The notes: generated by a model not told the origin, from the letters alone. DNA of 48,099 bases from Clostridia bacterium (GCA_017379935.1 JAFNVC010000021.1:1-48099); one strand, 5' to 3'. Numbered from the stretch's first letter, positions 1-9,443 are shown. Numbers and translations are program-made.

Positions 1-2
1 AG

Positions 3-488
3 GCACTCGTTGAGACAATCGGTTGCTCAGGTATGACTCACTCAGCTGCTATGGCATCTGAAATTCTTCCGGGCAAGACAATCCTTGAAGCTCTCAACAC
101 AGACCTTGTTTGCGATGCTATCAACACAGCTATGAGAGAGCTCTTCCTTCAGATTGTTTACGGCCGTTCACAGTCAGCTTTCTCAGACGACGGTCTTTCA
201 GTAGGCGCAGGTCTTGAAGACCTCGGTAAGGGTCTCCGTTCACAGGTTGGTACAATGTACGGCACAAAGGTTAAGGGCGTTCGTTATCTTGAAATGGCTG
301 AAGGCTATGTTACAAGACTTGCTCTTGACGAAGACAATCAGGTTATCGGTTACGAGTTCGTATCACTCGGCAAGATGACTGATTTCATCAAGAAGGGCGA
401 CACACCCAACGATGCATACAACAAGGCAATCGGTACTTACGGCAGATTTGCAGATGCTGCTAAGTACATCGACCCGAGAAAAGAATAA
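3..488 (+). CDS. Iron-sulfur cluster assembly scaffold protein, NifU/IscU-like (5' end outside window)
   Basis: The reading frame is open from the first bases, so the start codon lies upstream of the window; the ATG at 33 is internal. The visible 161 residues include a Cys in the stretch GCSGMTHSAAMASEILPGKT, which resembles the NifU/IscU N-terminal signature (Gly-Cys, small residues, then a G-K-T turn). The C-terminal half is unlike classical NifU and matches the scaffold-like partner usually found beside GGGtGRT proteins. That gene follows after 20 bases with its own ribosome site (GAGGAGG), so the two probably form one operon. Cluster assembly or carrying is inferred from family and neighbour; the substrate is unknown. 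Confidence 0.8.
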   Translation, partial: ALVETIGCSGMTHSAAMASEILPGKTILEALNTDLVCDAINTAMRELFLQIVYGRSQSAFSDDGLSVGAGLEDLGKGLRSQVGTMYGTKVKGVRYLEMAEGYVTRLALDEDNQVIGYEFVSLGKMTDFIKKGDTPNDAYNKAIGTYGRFADAAKYIDPRKE

Positions 489-508
489 GTAAGAGGAGGT
501 AAATTACA

Positions 509-1507
509 ATGGCATTATTTGAAAGCTACGAGAGACGTATTGATAATATCAATGCTGTTCTTGCTGAATACGGTATTTCTTCAGTTGAAGAATGTAAGGA
601 AATCACTCTTGCAAAGGGTATCGATTGCGATAAAATCGTAAGAGAGACACAGCCGATCTGCTTCGAAAACGCAGTATGGGCTTACACAGTAGGTTGCGCT
701 ATCGCAATCAAGATGGGCTGCACAAAGGCTGCTGACGCTGCTGCAGCTATCGGTATCGGTCTTCAGGCATTCTGCATCAAGGGCTCAGTTGCTGACAACC
801 GTAAGGTTGGTCTTGGCCACGGTAACCTTGGTAAGATGCTTCTTTCAGACGAGACAGAGTGCTTCTGCTTCCTTGCAGGTCACGAGTCATTCGCTGCTGC
901 TGAAGGCGCAATCAAAATTGCTCTTAACGCTAATAAGGTCAGAACAAAGCCTCTCCGCGTTATCCTCAACGGTCTTGGTAAGGACGCTGCTATGATCATT
1001 TCAAGAATCAACGGCTTCACATACTGCAAGACAGAGTTTGATCCTTACTCAGAGACAGTTAAGGTTGTTGAAGAGAAGGCATATTCAAACGGCCCGAGAG
1101 CAGATGTAAGATGCTACGGTGCAGATAACGTTCCCGAAGGCGTTGCAATCATGAAGCTTGAGAATGTTGGTGTTTCCATCACAGGTAACTCAACAAACCC
1201 GACACGCTTCCAGCATCCCGTTGCAGGCACATACAAGAAGTGGTGTGTTGAGAACGGCGTAAACTACTTCTCAGTTGCATCAGGCGGCGGCACAGGCCGT
1301 ACACTTCATCCGGATAATATGGCAGCAGGTCCTGCTTCCTACGGTATGACAGATACAATGGGCCGTATGCACTCAGACGCACAGTTCGCAGGTTCTTCAT
1401 CAGTTCCCGCACACGTAGAGATGATGGGTCTCATCGGTGCAGGTAACAACCCGATGGTTGGTATGACAGTTGCATGCGCAGTTGCAGTTGAAGAAGCAAG
1501 CAAATAA
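509..1507 (+). CDS. GGGtGRT protein
   Basis: A 332-residue protein carrying the family-defining motif SGGGTGRTLHPDN near residue 255. The family is found in anaerobes, especially Clostridia, and is usually paired with an NifU-like scaffold, as here. Its biochemical role is not established; a link to Fe-S cluster biogenesis is inferred from the pairing. Several conserved-looking cysteines occur in the N-terminal 130 residues. The ATG follows GAGGAGGTAAATTACA, a strong ribosome site. The codon bias (CTT, GGT, AAG-rich) resembles that of rpsB and tsf in this window, suggesting high expression. The hairpin at 1561-1602 is the likely transcription end. Confidence 0.9.
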   Translation: MALFESYERRIDNINAVLAEYGISSVEECKEITLAKGIDCDKIVRETQPICFENAVWAYTVGCAIAIKMGCTKAADAAAAIGIGLQAFCIKGSVADNRKVGLGHGNLGKMLLSDETECFCFLAGHESFAAAEGAIKIALNANKVRTKPLRVILNGLGKDAAMIISRINGFTYCKTEFDPYSETVKVVEEKAYSNGPRADVRCYGADNVPEGVAIMKLENVGVSITGNSTNPTRFQHPVAGTYKKWCVENGVNYFSVASGGGTGRTLHPDNMAAGPASYGMTDTMGRMHSDAQFAGSSSVPAHVEMMGLIGAGNNPMVGMTVACAVAVEEASK

Positions 1508-1560
1508 AGGCTTTCAGGTCTTTCGGCTTGTAAACAACAAATTTAATCATTGATAAAAAG

Positions 1561-1608
1561 TTAGACACATCATTTGACGAGTTCGTCATATGATGTGTCT
1601 AATGTTTT
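1561..1608 (+). terminator. Long hairpin after GGGtGRT gene, left copy of a paired hairpin
   Basis: Perfect 13-bp arms (TTAGACACATCAT at 1561-1573, its complement at 1590-1602) enclose a 16-base centre that itself folds (GACGA/TCGTC). TGTTTTTG follows, so it can act as a rho-independent terminator. The inner 11 bp of each arm and the 16-base spacing recur at 4926-4963, at the other end of the accessory block. Confidence 0.75.
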
Positions 1609-1642
1609 TGCGTAAATTCTATCAAATTGGGGTCAAGTTTTT

Positions 1643-2590
1643 ATGAAGAAATTATCAATGATTAGTCAATTCAGCATCACTTTTGAACAAGGTTGTGATA
1701 GGTACATCCTTAATTGCAAACAGAGGAATTTACGGCAAGGAACAATCAATCACTACAAACAAAGTTACGTTCAGTTTTACAAATACTTTGACCGTAATAT
1801 GTTGTTGAGTGAGATCACCGAAAGAACGTACAAAGACTATGTTGTTTACTTGTGCGATACCCTCGAAAACGATGTGAGCGTGAACTCATATTTGCGTGAT
1901 CTGATTACCACTTTCCACTTCTGGATGAACGAAGGGTACATTCCGCATTTCAAAATGCAGGCAATCAAAGTTGACAAACACAGTATCGAAACCTATTCAG
2001 ACGGAGAACTTAAAATCCTGCTCCAAAAGCCAGATTTGAGAAAATGCAAATTCACAGAGTACCAGTGTTGGGTGCAGACGAACTTCTTGTTCTCAACGGG
2101 AGTCAGACAACGCAGTTTAATCAATATCAGAGTGAAAGATGTTGATTTATTCAATAACATAGTTAATGTCAATGTTACGAAAAGCAGAAAAGCGTTGGTT
2201 GTGCCGATTAGCCAGACGATGGCGAACATTCTCAAAGAGTATTTAACTTACCGACAGCATGAAACAACAGACGATTATTTGTTTTGTAACGTGTTCGGCA
2301 AACCATTAACCAAGAGTGCAAACTATCATCAACTTTATGTTTACAACAAAAACAGAGGAGTTGAAACAACAGGTATTCACCGATACAGACATACTTTTGC
2401 AAAACAATGGATTCTGAACGGCGGAAATGTTGTTGCTCTCCAAAAGATATTAGGACACAGCAATCTTGCAATAACGCAGAACTATATCAATATGTTAGTC
2501 AGTGAGACCGCAGAAGAAGTGAATAACATCAACCTCATAGACAAGTTCGTTGAAAATCGTACATACAAAATGAATATGCGTAGACAATGA
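1643..2590 (+). CDS. Tyrosine-type site-specific recombinase/integrase
   Basis: A 315-residue phage-integrase family protein. An N-terminal SAM-like core-binding domain covers about residues 10-105; the catalytic domain follows. All expected catalytic residues are visible: Arg155 (STGVRQR), Lys180 (TKSRKA), His246 and Arg249 (HRYRHTF), His272 (LGHSN) and the nucleophile Tyr281 (TQNYIN). It therefore looks intact. The gene is AT-rich compared with the flanking housekeeping genes, consistent with recent acquisition. The start at 1643 has no strong ribosome site; an internal ATG at 1658 is possible. It converges on the WYL remnant with a shared terminator. No excisionase, relaxase or phage gene lies beside it, so its element is either minimal or decayed. 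Confidence 0.9.
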   Translation: MKKLSMISQFSITFEQGCDRYILNCKQRNLRQGTINHYKQSYVQFYKYFDRNMLLSEITERTYKDYVVYLCDTLENDVSVNSYLRDLITTFHFWMNEGYIPHFKMQAIKVDKHSIETYSDGELKILLQKPDLRKCKFTEYQCWVQTNFLFSTGVRQRSLINIRVKDVDLFNNIVNVNVTKSRKALVVPISQTMANILKEYLTYRQHETTDDYLFCNVFGKPLTKSANYHQLYVYNKNRGVETTGIHRYRHTFAKQWILNGGNVVALQKILGHSNLAITQNYINMLVSETAEEVNNINLIDKFVENRTYKMNMRRQ

Positions 2591-2591
2591 A

Positions 2592-2616
2592 AAAAGCCTG
2601 CTTTATGCAGGCTTTT
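2592..2616. terminator. Bidirectional terminator between recombinase and WYL genes
   Basis: AAAAGCCTGC (2592-2601), a five-base loop and GCAGGCTTTT (2607-2616). Both strands end in a T run, fitting two convergent genes. Confidence 0.85.
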
Positions 2617-2618
2617 AA

Positions 2619-3178
2619 TTATTCATACTCATATAGTGTTGTGATTTTTCGTACATACTCCTGAAAAGCATCAACCTGTTCCTGCGGTTCGATGACTTTT
2701 GCTCTATTTCCAAAAGTACAAAGCCAACCGTAAAACTGTTCGTTTATACCTGTTCGCATTTCTACCGTGAAATGACCGTTGTCAAAATTCTGGTATTTGA
2801 TTTTATCTGTTCCGATTTTCTCAACAACGGCATTCATACAAGTGTTTACAAATTTGATTGTGATAAACTTGTTTTCACCCTCGAACATAGAAAAGTTTGT
2901 TTTTGCGTATTCGGTTGCGTTGAAGTCATAGAAGTGTTCTGCACCCTCGCGTTTTTCCTCTTTGAGTTGTTTGACATTCTCCATTCGGTCTACACGGTAT
3001 GTCCATTTCTTTTGGTTCTTTTCGTCAAAGCAAATCAGGTAGTAATTACCGTCATTGATTAGCAGGTGATACGGACTGACGATGTATTTCTCATCTTTTC
3101 TGCCGTACTTCAATTTCGGCTTGTCTGTTCCTTCTGGAATGTAATAATTGTTGTAGTTGAAATCAACTTTACATCTTG
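2619..3178 (-). pseudogene. WYL-domain transcriptional regulator, N-terminal part missing
   Basis: The minus-strand frame encodes a WYL ligand-sensing domain (KYIVSPYHLLINDGNYYLI, WTYRVDRMENV) and a C-terminal WCX-like region. Family members normally have a winged-helix domain plus linker before this. Here recognisable WYL sequence starts at about 3175 (CKVDFNYNNYY). The frame stays open to 3302, but those 40 residues resemble no HTH and lie antisense to the neighbouring surface-protein gene. The simplest reading is loss of the 5' half at a junction near 3175-3180. Whether the remnant is translated is unknown; without its DNA-binding domain it should not act as a normal repressor. Confidence 0.6.
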
Positions 3179-4912
3179 CGGTATGAAGATTATATAAATG
3201 AATATGGTTATTGGAATTATGAAACAGGTAAAGTTGATGGTGCTTTTTGGAATCTGAATATATTAGAAATAGAAAAAGATTTTGTTTTATATGAATTTTC
3301 ATATCGTGGTCATTCTGTAAATTTCACCGCCAAACACGTGGATAAATACATTAAGAGCGTTTCCGTTTTATCTGAGCCGACATCAACAAATTGTTCAGGT
3401 GCATTGATTGAGATTGCATACTCTGATAATACCGTAGCAACAGCAAAAATTTTAAATTTTGATGGAAGATTCGGCGATAATCATGATGGTTATTGCTATG
3501 CTGGTGGTTTTGTTAGAACGGATGTAGGTATATTTGATGGATTTTATGCTTACGAAAATTTGTTTGAAACAGAAAAAGCTTGCTTTGCGCTTGGGCTGGG
3601 AACCTATGATTTTGTTGAAGAAACACCCCGGTATACTGATTTTTATAAATATTTTGCTTTAGTAAGAACTAATGAATTAGCTTGGTCTTTGGGCGGTGGA
3701 TACAATTGGGAGTTCTCTCTCGACAGACAAATATTTGAGGGAGAACTGACAAACAAAAATATTGATGCGATGATGTATACTGCGCGCTATCTTGTTGGTT
3801 ATTTGTATGATGTTGATTATAGTACAAAAGAAATTAGCGGTGACATTGCGAGGGCAATGTTGGCGAAAATTTTTAACGTCAGAAATATCGATTTGACTCT
3901 TTCCAATTTCTATAATCCAAACGAAGATATATATGAATTTGCTGTATTTGATAGCGGCTGGGGTGATGGTGGTATACTTGAGACTTACGATATAGATATA
4001 TATGGTGATTGTTACTATATAACCAAAATCGTAGATGATTTAAAAGGAGAACACTTGTATACCTATTATGCATTCTTCGAATCAGATGGAAGATGTTCAT
4101 ATTTCAACTCAACTCCTAAAAAATTCACTTCACTTGAAATAGAAACACTTCCGAATAAAACTGAATATTTTGTCGGTGATACCATTGATCTCGGTGGCTT
4201 GAAACTGAAATACACTGATGAATTCGATCAGGTAACTATAATTGAAACTGAATTTGACACCAATATAACTATTTTAGATTCAACAGAGATTAAGGATATT
4301 ACAATTACTTACAAGGGTTTAGATGTTAAAATTCCTGTAAATGTTAAATCGTTGGAACTTACAAAAATTTCTGTAAATGCCTTACCGAACAAACTCTATT
4401 ATAAATGTGGAGATATGTTCGACTCAACAGGATTGAAGCTGTTGCTTACTCATAATAGTGGTAAAACAGAAATAATCGATTCAGGATTTATTTGTATTCC
4501 TGAATTGCTGTCGGTAGCAGGCAATCAGGTGGTTGCTGTAATGTATGGTGGCTTAACAACAACGTTTACAGTTAATGTTTCTGAAGCAGGAAATGTTGTT
4601 AATGGCAAAGTCAACAGTGTATCTGTATCAGATACATCACTCGCTTACAAGGCTACAACAACAATCACACCGACAATCAGTGCTGATGCAGGAGTTGAGT
4701 ACACTGTTACTTATTCTTCATCAAATCCGTCAGTAGCATCAGTTGACGAAAACGGTAAAGTAACAACAGGCAAGACCGGTTCTGCAACAATCACAGTTAC
4801 AGTAACAGACGAATACGGCAACACGGTCACAGACACTTGCGACGTTTCAGTTAATTATAACTGGTGGCAGTGGATTATCGTTATCGTTCTCTTCGGCTGG
4901 ATCTGGTATTAA
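3176..4912 (+). CDS. Ig-like domain surface protein, probably 5'-truncated
   Basis: The frame begins about ten bases after an upstream stop, has only a TTG at 3176 as candidate start, no ribosome site, and no in-frame ATG for almost 600 bases. No signal peptide is present although the rest looks extracellular. An uncharacterised N-terminal region covers about residues 1-315. Two Big_3-type Ig-like domains (about 317-393 and 394-473, each with PNK..Y..GD) and one Big_2-type domain (about 482-560) follow. The protein ends in a 17-residue aromatic, hydrophobic tail (WWQWIIVIVLFGWIWY). The same tail ends the unlinked protein at 27551-29053. I infer that the promoter and signal peptide were lost at the junction with the WYL remnant. 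Confidence 0.65.
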   Translation: MRYEDYINEYGYWNYETGKVDGAFWNLNILEIEKDFVLYEFSYRGHSVNFTAKHVDKYIKSVSVLSEPTSTNCSGALIEIAYSDNTVATAKILNFDGRFGDNHDGYCYAGGFVRTDVGIFDGFYAYENLFETEKACFALGLGTYDFVEETPRYTDFYKYFALVRTNELAWSLGGGYNWEFSLDRQIFEGELTNKNIDAMMYTARYLVGYLYDVDYSTKEISGDIARAMLAKIFNVRNIDLTLSNFYNPNEDIYEFAVFDSGWGDGGILETYDIDIYGDCYYITKIVDDLKGEHLYTYYAFFESDGRCSYFNSTPKKFTSLEIETLPNKTEYFVGDTIDLGGLKLKYTDEFDQVTIIETEFDTNITILDSTEIKDITITYKGLDVKIPVNVKSLELTKISVNALPNKLYYKCGDMFDSTGLKLLLTHNSGKTEIIDSGFICIPELLSVAGNQVVAVMYGGLTTTFTVNVSEAGNVVNGKVNSVSVSDTSLAYKATTTITPTISADAGVEYTVTYSSSNPSVASVDENGKVTTGKTGSATITVTVTDEYGNTVTDTCDVSVNYNWWQWIIVIVLFGWIWY

Positions 4913-4925
4913 TTTATAATTTAAC

Positions 4926-4970
4926 AGACACATCATTTTGGAGCTTTCCTTGATGATGTGTCTTGCTTTT
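4926..4970 (+). terminator. Hairpin after surface protein, right copy of the paired hairpin
   Basis: Arms AGACACATCAT (4926-4936) and ATGATGTGTCT (4953-4963) enclose 16 bases and are followed by TGCTTTT. Arm sequence and spacing match the hairpin at 1563-1600, while the 16-base centres differ. Confidence 0.75.
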
Positions 4971-4992
4971 CCCTTTGTTCAAGTGGTATAAT
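4963..4992 (+). promoter_or_regulatory. Possible promoter of the FAD oxidoreductase
   Basis: TATAAT at 4987-4992 with an upstream TG (extended -10) and a weak TTGCTT at 4963-4968 with an 18-base spacer. It overlaps the T run of the preceding terminator. Confidence 0.45.
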
Positions 4993-5027
4993 TGTTCATA
5001 TAAATCCTGAAAACACGGGGTGTTATT

Positions 5028-6272
5028 ATGAAATACAATCTTGTTGTTGCGGGCGGAGGTCTCAGCGGTGTTGCGGCGGCGGTCAGTGCGGCGCGCGAGG
5101 GACTTAAGGTTCTGCTCGTTGAAAAATCGGGCTGTCTCGGAGGTGCGATTGCAAACAATCTCGTCTATCCGTTTATGCCCTATTGGACAAAGGTGGATAA
5201 TGATAAAAAGTATCTTTCGCAGGGCATTTTAAAGGAAATCAAGGCGCGGCACGACGAATATGTCGACGATTGCAAGGATCACGAGTTCAATTCAGAATAT
5301 TTAAAAATAGTTCTTGATGATATGACGGCCGAGGCGGGCGTTGACGTTCTTTTTCACGCTGTTGTCTATGACGTGAAAACCGAAAGCAGACGGGTGTCAT
5401 CCGTTGAGATTACTGCAAAGGCGCAGAAAATAACCGTGGAAGCAGATTTCTTTATTGATGCAACGGGTGACGGTGAGTTGTTTTATCTCGCAGGCTGCGA
5501 CTATCAGCTTGGTCGTGAAAGTGACAGCCTTTGCCAACCGATGACAACGTGCTTCAGAATGAGCGGCGTTGACCTCGATTTGTTTACCGAAGAAAGACCT
5601 ATGCTCCAACAGCTTTATAAGGAAAAGCAGGCAAGAGGTGAAATCAAAAATCCGCGCGAGAATATACTTGTTTTCTTCGGCGTAGGGGAGGATGTACTGC
5701 ATTTCAACTCAACCCGCGTCGTGATGCTTGACCCGACAAATCCGTTTGATGTGAGTAAGGCTGAGGTCATAGCAAGAAAGCAGATTCACGAGCTTATCAG
5801 CTTTCTGAAGGAGAATTCAGGGGCATTTGAGGAAAGTGCGCTGATTTCGGTTGCAATCAATATCGGTGTAAGAGAGAGCAGGAAGCTCAAGGGTGTCCAT
5901 ATTCTTACGGGGGACGAGCTTATCAGCTGCACTCGCTTTGAGGATTCCATAGCCCTCGGCAATTATGACATTGACATTCACAGTCCTACGGAAACGGGCA
6001 CGAGCCACAGATATTTCTCGGAAGGAGAGTACTATACAATACCGTACCGTTCACTCTTACCGAAGGAATATGATAATCTTCTTGTTGCCGGCCGTTGCAT
6101 TTCGGCAACGCACGAGGCGCAGGCATCGGTCAGAATAATGCCGATTTGCTGTTGTCTCGGTGAGGCGGCAGGCATGGCTGTTGCCGTTGCGTATAAAACG
6201 AATACCGATGTTCATTCCGTCGATGTTCCCTTACTGCAGCAAAAGCTTAAAAATAACGGAGCGGTCTTGTGA
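5028..6272 (+). CDS. FAD-dependent oxidoreductase (FAD_oxidored family)
   Basis: A 414-residue flavoprotein with an N-terminal dinucleotide-binding motif (VVAGGGLSGVAAAVSAAREG, ending in VLLVEK) and a second conserved block DFFIDATGDGEL around residue 142. The C-terminal part has the FAD-contacting segment LLVAGRCISATHEAQASVRI followed by GEAAGMAVA. This pattern is typical of the PF12831 family often annotated near sugar-degradation genes, but the substrate cannot be read from sequence. No signal peptide is present, so it should be cytoplasmic. The gene stands alone between two terminators. A moderate ribosome site (GGGGTG) precedes the ATG. Confidence 0.85.
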   Translation: MKYNLVVAGGGLSGVAAAVSAAREGLKVLLVEKSGCLGGAIANNLVYPFMPYWTKVDNDKKYLSQGILKEIKARHDEYVDDCKDHEFNSEYLKIVLDDMTAEAGVDVLFHAVVYDVKTESRRVSSVEITAKAQKITVEADFFIDATGDGELFYLAGCDYQLGRESDSLCQPMTTCFRMSGVDLDLFTEERPMLQQLYKEKQARGEIKNPRENILVFFGVGEDVLHFNSTRVVMLDPTNPFDVSKAEVIARKQIHELISFLKENSGAFEESALISVAINIGVRESRKLKGVHILTGDELISCTRFEDSIALGNYDIDIHSPTETGTSHRYFSEGEYYTIPYRSLLPKEYDNLLVAGRCISATHEAQASVRIMPICCCLGEAAGMAVAVAYKTNTDVHSVDVPLLQQKLKNNGAVL

Positions 6273-6310
6273 TTTACGGTAAAAAATAACGATGAATTGA
6301 AGATGTGAAA

Positions 6311-6344
6311 AAAGTCCTGTCTTACTTAAGTCAGGACTCTTTTT
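6311..6344 (+). terminator. Terminator of the FAD oxidoreductase
   Basis: AGTCCTG (6313-6319) pairs with CAGGACT (6332-6338), followed by CTTTTTG. The next 90 bases are AT-rich with nothing recognised. Confidence 0.8.
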
Positions 6345-6434
6345 GTCGGAATATTAAATAAATACCATATATGTTTTTTTATGATACACTGATTTATTTT
6401 GTTTGATAATTTGAAAGTTTGCAGGGTTCTTTTG

Positions 6435-6549
6435 CCACCTCATCCGCCTCGTTCCTCGGCACCTTCCCCTCGAGGGGAAGGCTCTGGAAATCACTGCTAA
6501 TCAAGGCTTCTCCTTGAGGAGAGGCTCCGCCGTAGGCGGTGGTGAGGTG
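6435..6549. repeat. REP/MITE-like intergenic repeat with terminal inverted ends
   Basis: About 115 bp lie between imperfect inverted ends (CACCTCATCCGCCT on the left, AGGCGGTGGTGAGGTG on the right). Inside are a perfect 20-bp palindrome (CCTTCCCCTCGAGGGGAAGG, 6462-6481) and a second hairpin (CTCC..GGAG, about 6510-6525). A short GGTTGC/GCAACC hairpin follows at about 6552-6566. It encodes nothing plausible. Similar CACCTTCCCC..GGGGAAGG elements are common between genes of gut Clostridia; that comparison is from memory. Confidence 0.7.
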
Positions 6550-6623
6550 TAGGTTGCAACGCAACCGTTACCCCGACAAATTTAAATTTACACATTACCT
6601 TCAATGAATCTGAATTCAGACAA

Positions 6624-6653
6624 CAAAAAAGCCTTGCCGGACGGCAAGGCTTT
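6624..6653 (-). terminator. Terminator of guaB
   Basis: GCCTTGCCGG/ACGGCAAGGC stem at 6631-6650; on the minus strand it is followed by TTTTTT. Confidence 0.9.
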
Positions 6654-6665
6654 CGTAATATCTTA

Positions 6666-8144
<1,479 letters not shown>

Positions 8145-8185
8145 CTAAACTGTTTCCGTTTCTTGTCTATTTTTTAAATTACACT

Positions 8186-8214
8186 ATTATAACGCGAATT
8201 CTTGAAAAAAGCAA
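8186..8214 (-). promoter_or_regulatory. Promoter of guaB
   Basis: Minus-strand TTGCTT (8209-8214) and TATAAT (8186-8191) with a 17-base spacer. Confidence 0.75.
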
Positions 8215-8271
8215 TCACTAAAACTATAAATTTTTAAAAAATGTATAGAAAAATTTACTTATTTTTACAAA

Positions 8272-9123
8272 TTAAAACAGTCCCGCATCTCTTCCGTTTT
8301 TCTGATGCTGTGACAGCGTGCTTGCATAGTAGAAATCCTCTCCTGTCGGGTCAGTCAGGAAGTAGTAATAATCTGTATCTGCAGGGTTTACAGCGGCTTC
8401 AATTGCTTTTCTGCCGGGGTTGCAGATAGGTCCGGCGGGCAGACCGCGGCAATAATATGTGCTGTAAAGGCCCATATATTTCTTAACGGTATCGTTCTGA
8501 TTGTCGAGCCTGACGTCCTTCTGATATCCGAGCTGCTCACCGAGCTTCTGTGTAATATAAAATGTTGTTACATCGCTCTGCAGAAGGGGGAAGGAAGGGC
8601 TTTTCAGCCTGTTGTGAAAGACGGAGGAAACCGCCGCACATTCGGCAATATCCTTGTCACATTCCTTCTGAATGATTGATGCAAGCGTGAGCATTTCGTC
8701 CATTGTGTAGCCTAATGCCTGAGCCTTTGCTTTGATTTCGGTTGTTACCTTTTTGTTGTAATTGTCGATGAATTTATCAAGCACCGTCTTAGGATCGGAG
8801 TTGAAGTAAAATTCGTATGTGTCGGGGAAAATGTATCCCTCGAGAAGGTAGATTCTCTCATCCGCGTTATCGATTTCAATACCCTCGTAGGGTTGGTTGC
8901 AGATTTCAAGGAACTCTGTCTCCGAGCAGACATTATTTTCGGCAAGTCTTTTTGCAATATCAACAACGGTGAAGCCCTCAGGGAAGGTGACCGTTACCGT
9001 GTTTTTGACCGTTGTTGTCGAGCTTTTTGTTGTAAGGAAGGGGACGCCCTCACCCGCATCACACGCGGAAAAAGTAAGCATTACCAGAATACAACAAATT
9101 ATGGCAGAAAATGTCTTTTTCAT
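8272..9123 (-). CDS. mltG: Endolytic transglycosylase MltG (YceG family), lipoprotein-like
   Basis: Membrane-associated enzyme that cleaves nascent peptidoglycan strands and sets glycan length. The 283 residues include an N-terminal hydrophobic signal ending LTFSAC, with Cys21 as possible lipid attachment site, instead of the usual transmembrane anchor. A LysM-like region (VTVTFPEGFTVVDIAKRL) follows, then the YceG domain with catalytic Glu152 (LASIIQKECD), LQSDVTTFY and GLPAGPICNPG. The C terminus has the usual YYYFLTD..YAST..H pattern. The protein is shorter than the roughly 340 residues common in the family, mostly at the N terminus. It is transcribed alone, divergently from the small gene at 9214. 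Confidence 0.93.
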   Translation of the reverse strand: MKKTFSAIICCILVMLTFSACDAGEGVPFLTTKSSTTTVKNTVTVTFPEGFTVVDIAKRLAENNVCSETEFLEICNQPYEGIEIDNADERIYLLEGYIFPDTYEFYFNSDPKTVLDKFIDNYNKKVTTEIKAKAQALGYTMDEMLTLASIIQKECDKDIAECAAVSSVFHNRLKSPSFPLLQSDVTTFYITQKLGEQLGYQKDVRLDNQNDTVKKYMGLYSTYYCRGLPAGPICNPGRKAIEAAVNPADTDYYYFLTDPTGEDFYYASTLSQHQKNGRDAGLF

Positions 9124-9153
9124 ACTTTACCTCTGAATTTTTTCATTTTATTT

Positions 9154-9182
9154 ATGATACATTAAATTTATTTTTATGTCAA
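9154..9182 (-). promoter_or_regulatory. Promoter of mltG
   Basis: Minus-strand TTGACA (9177-9182) and TATCAT (9154-9159) with a 17-base spacer. Confidence 0.75.
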
Positions 9183-9213
9183 TTGTGCAAACAATAATCA
9201 TGGAGGTGAGATT

Positions 9214-9378
9214 GTGGAGAAAAAGAATAAAAATGAAAAAAAGAAGCCGAAGCTGTCTCCGCTTGTCGAAGCAATTATTGCTGATTGGGAGACAGCGTCC
9301 GAAAGCGATGTCCTCGGCAGCTATACGGGTAATCCCGAAAAGGATGAGATGCCTGTTCAGGATGCGGACGATCTGTAA
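9214..9378 (+). CDS. 54-residue conserved-looking small protein (GTG start)
   Basis: GTG at 9214 follows GGAGG (9202-9206) with 7-base spacing, and the frame closes at TAA 9376-9378. The product has a lysine-rich start (KKNKNEKKKPK), a short amphipathic stretch (SPLVEAIIADWE) and an acidic C terminus ending GSYTGNPEKDEMPVQDADDL. The SYTG..P....PVQDADDL ending resembles a small protein of unknown function common in Clostridia (recalled, not searched). A longer overlapping frame starts at 9176 but lacks a ribosome site and has an implausible composition. The terminator at 9403-9437 follows. No function is proposed. Confidence 0.75.
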   Translation: MEKKNKNEKKKPKLSPLVEAIIADWETASESDVLGSYTGNPEKDEMPVQDADDL

Positions 9379-9402
9379 AATATAGTTTATCCGTTCAAAG
9401 AA

Positions 9403-9437
9403 AAAATCACCCGAAAAAGATTTTCTTCTTCGGGTGA
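9403..9437. terminator. Bidirectional terminator between the small gene and the membrane-protein gene
   Basis: TCACCCGAA (9407-9415) pairs with TTCGGGTGA (9429-9437); A and T tracts flank both sides. Confidence 0.8.
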
Positions 9438-9443
9438 GAGATA

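Noticed and set aside
1561-4963. Integron attC interpretation of the paired hairpins
   Set aside because: No R'/R'' core sites of the GTTRRRY type and the recombinase lacks the integron-integrase insertion as far as I can see; kept only as a general attachment-site idea.
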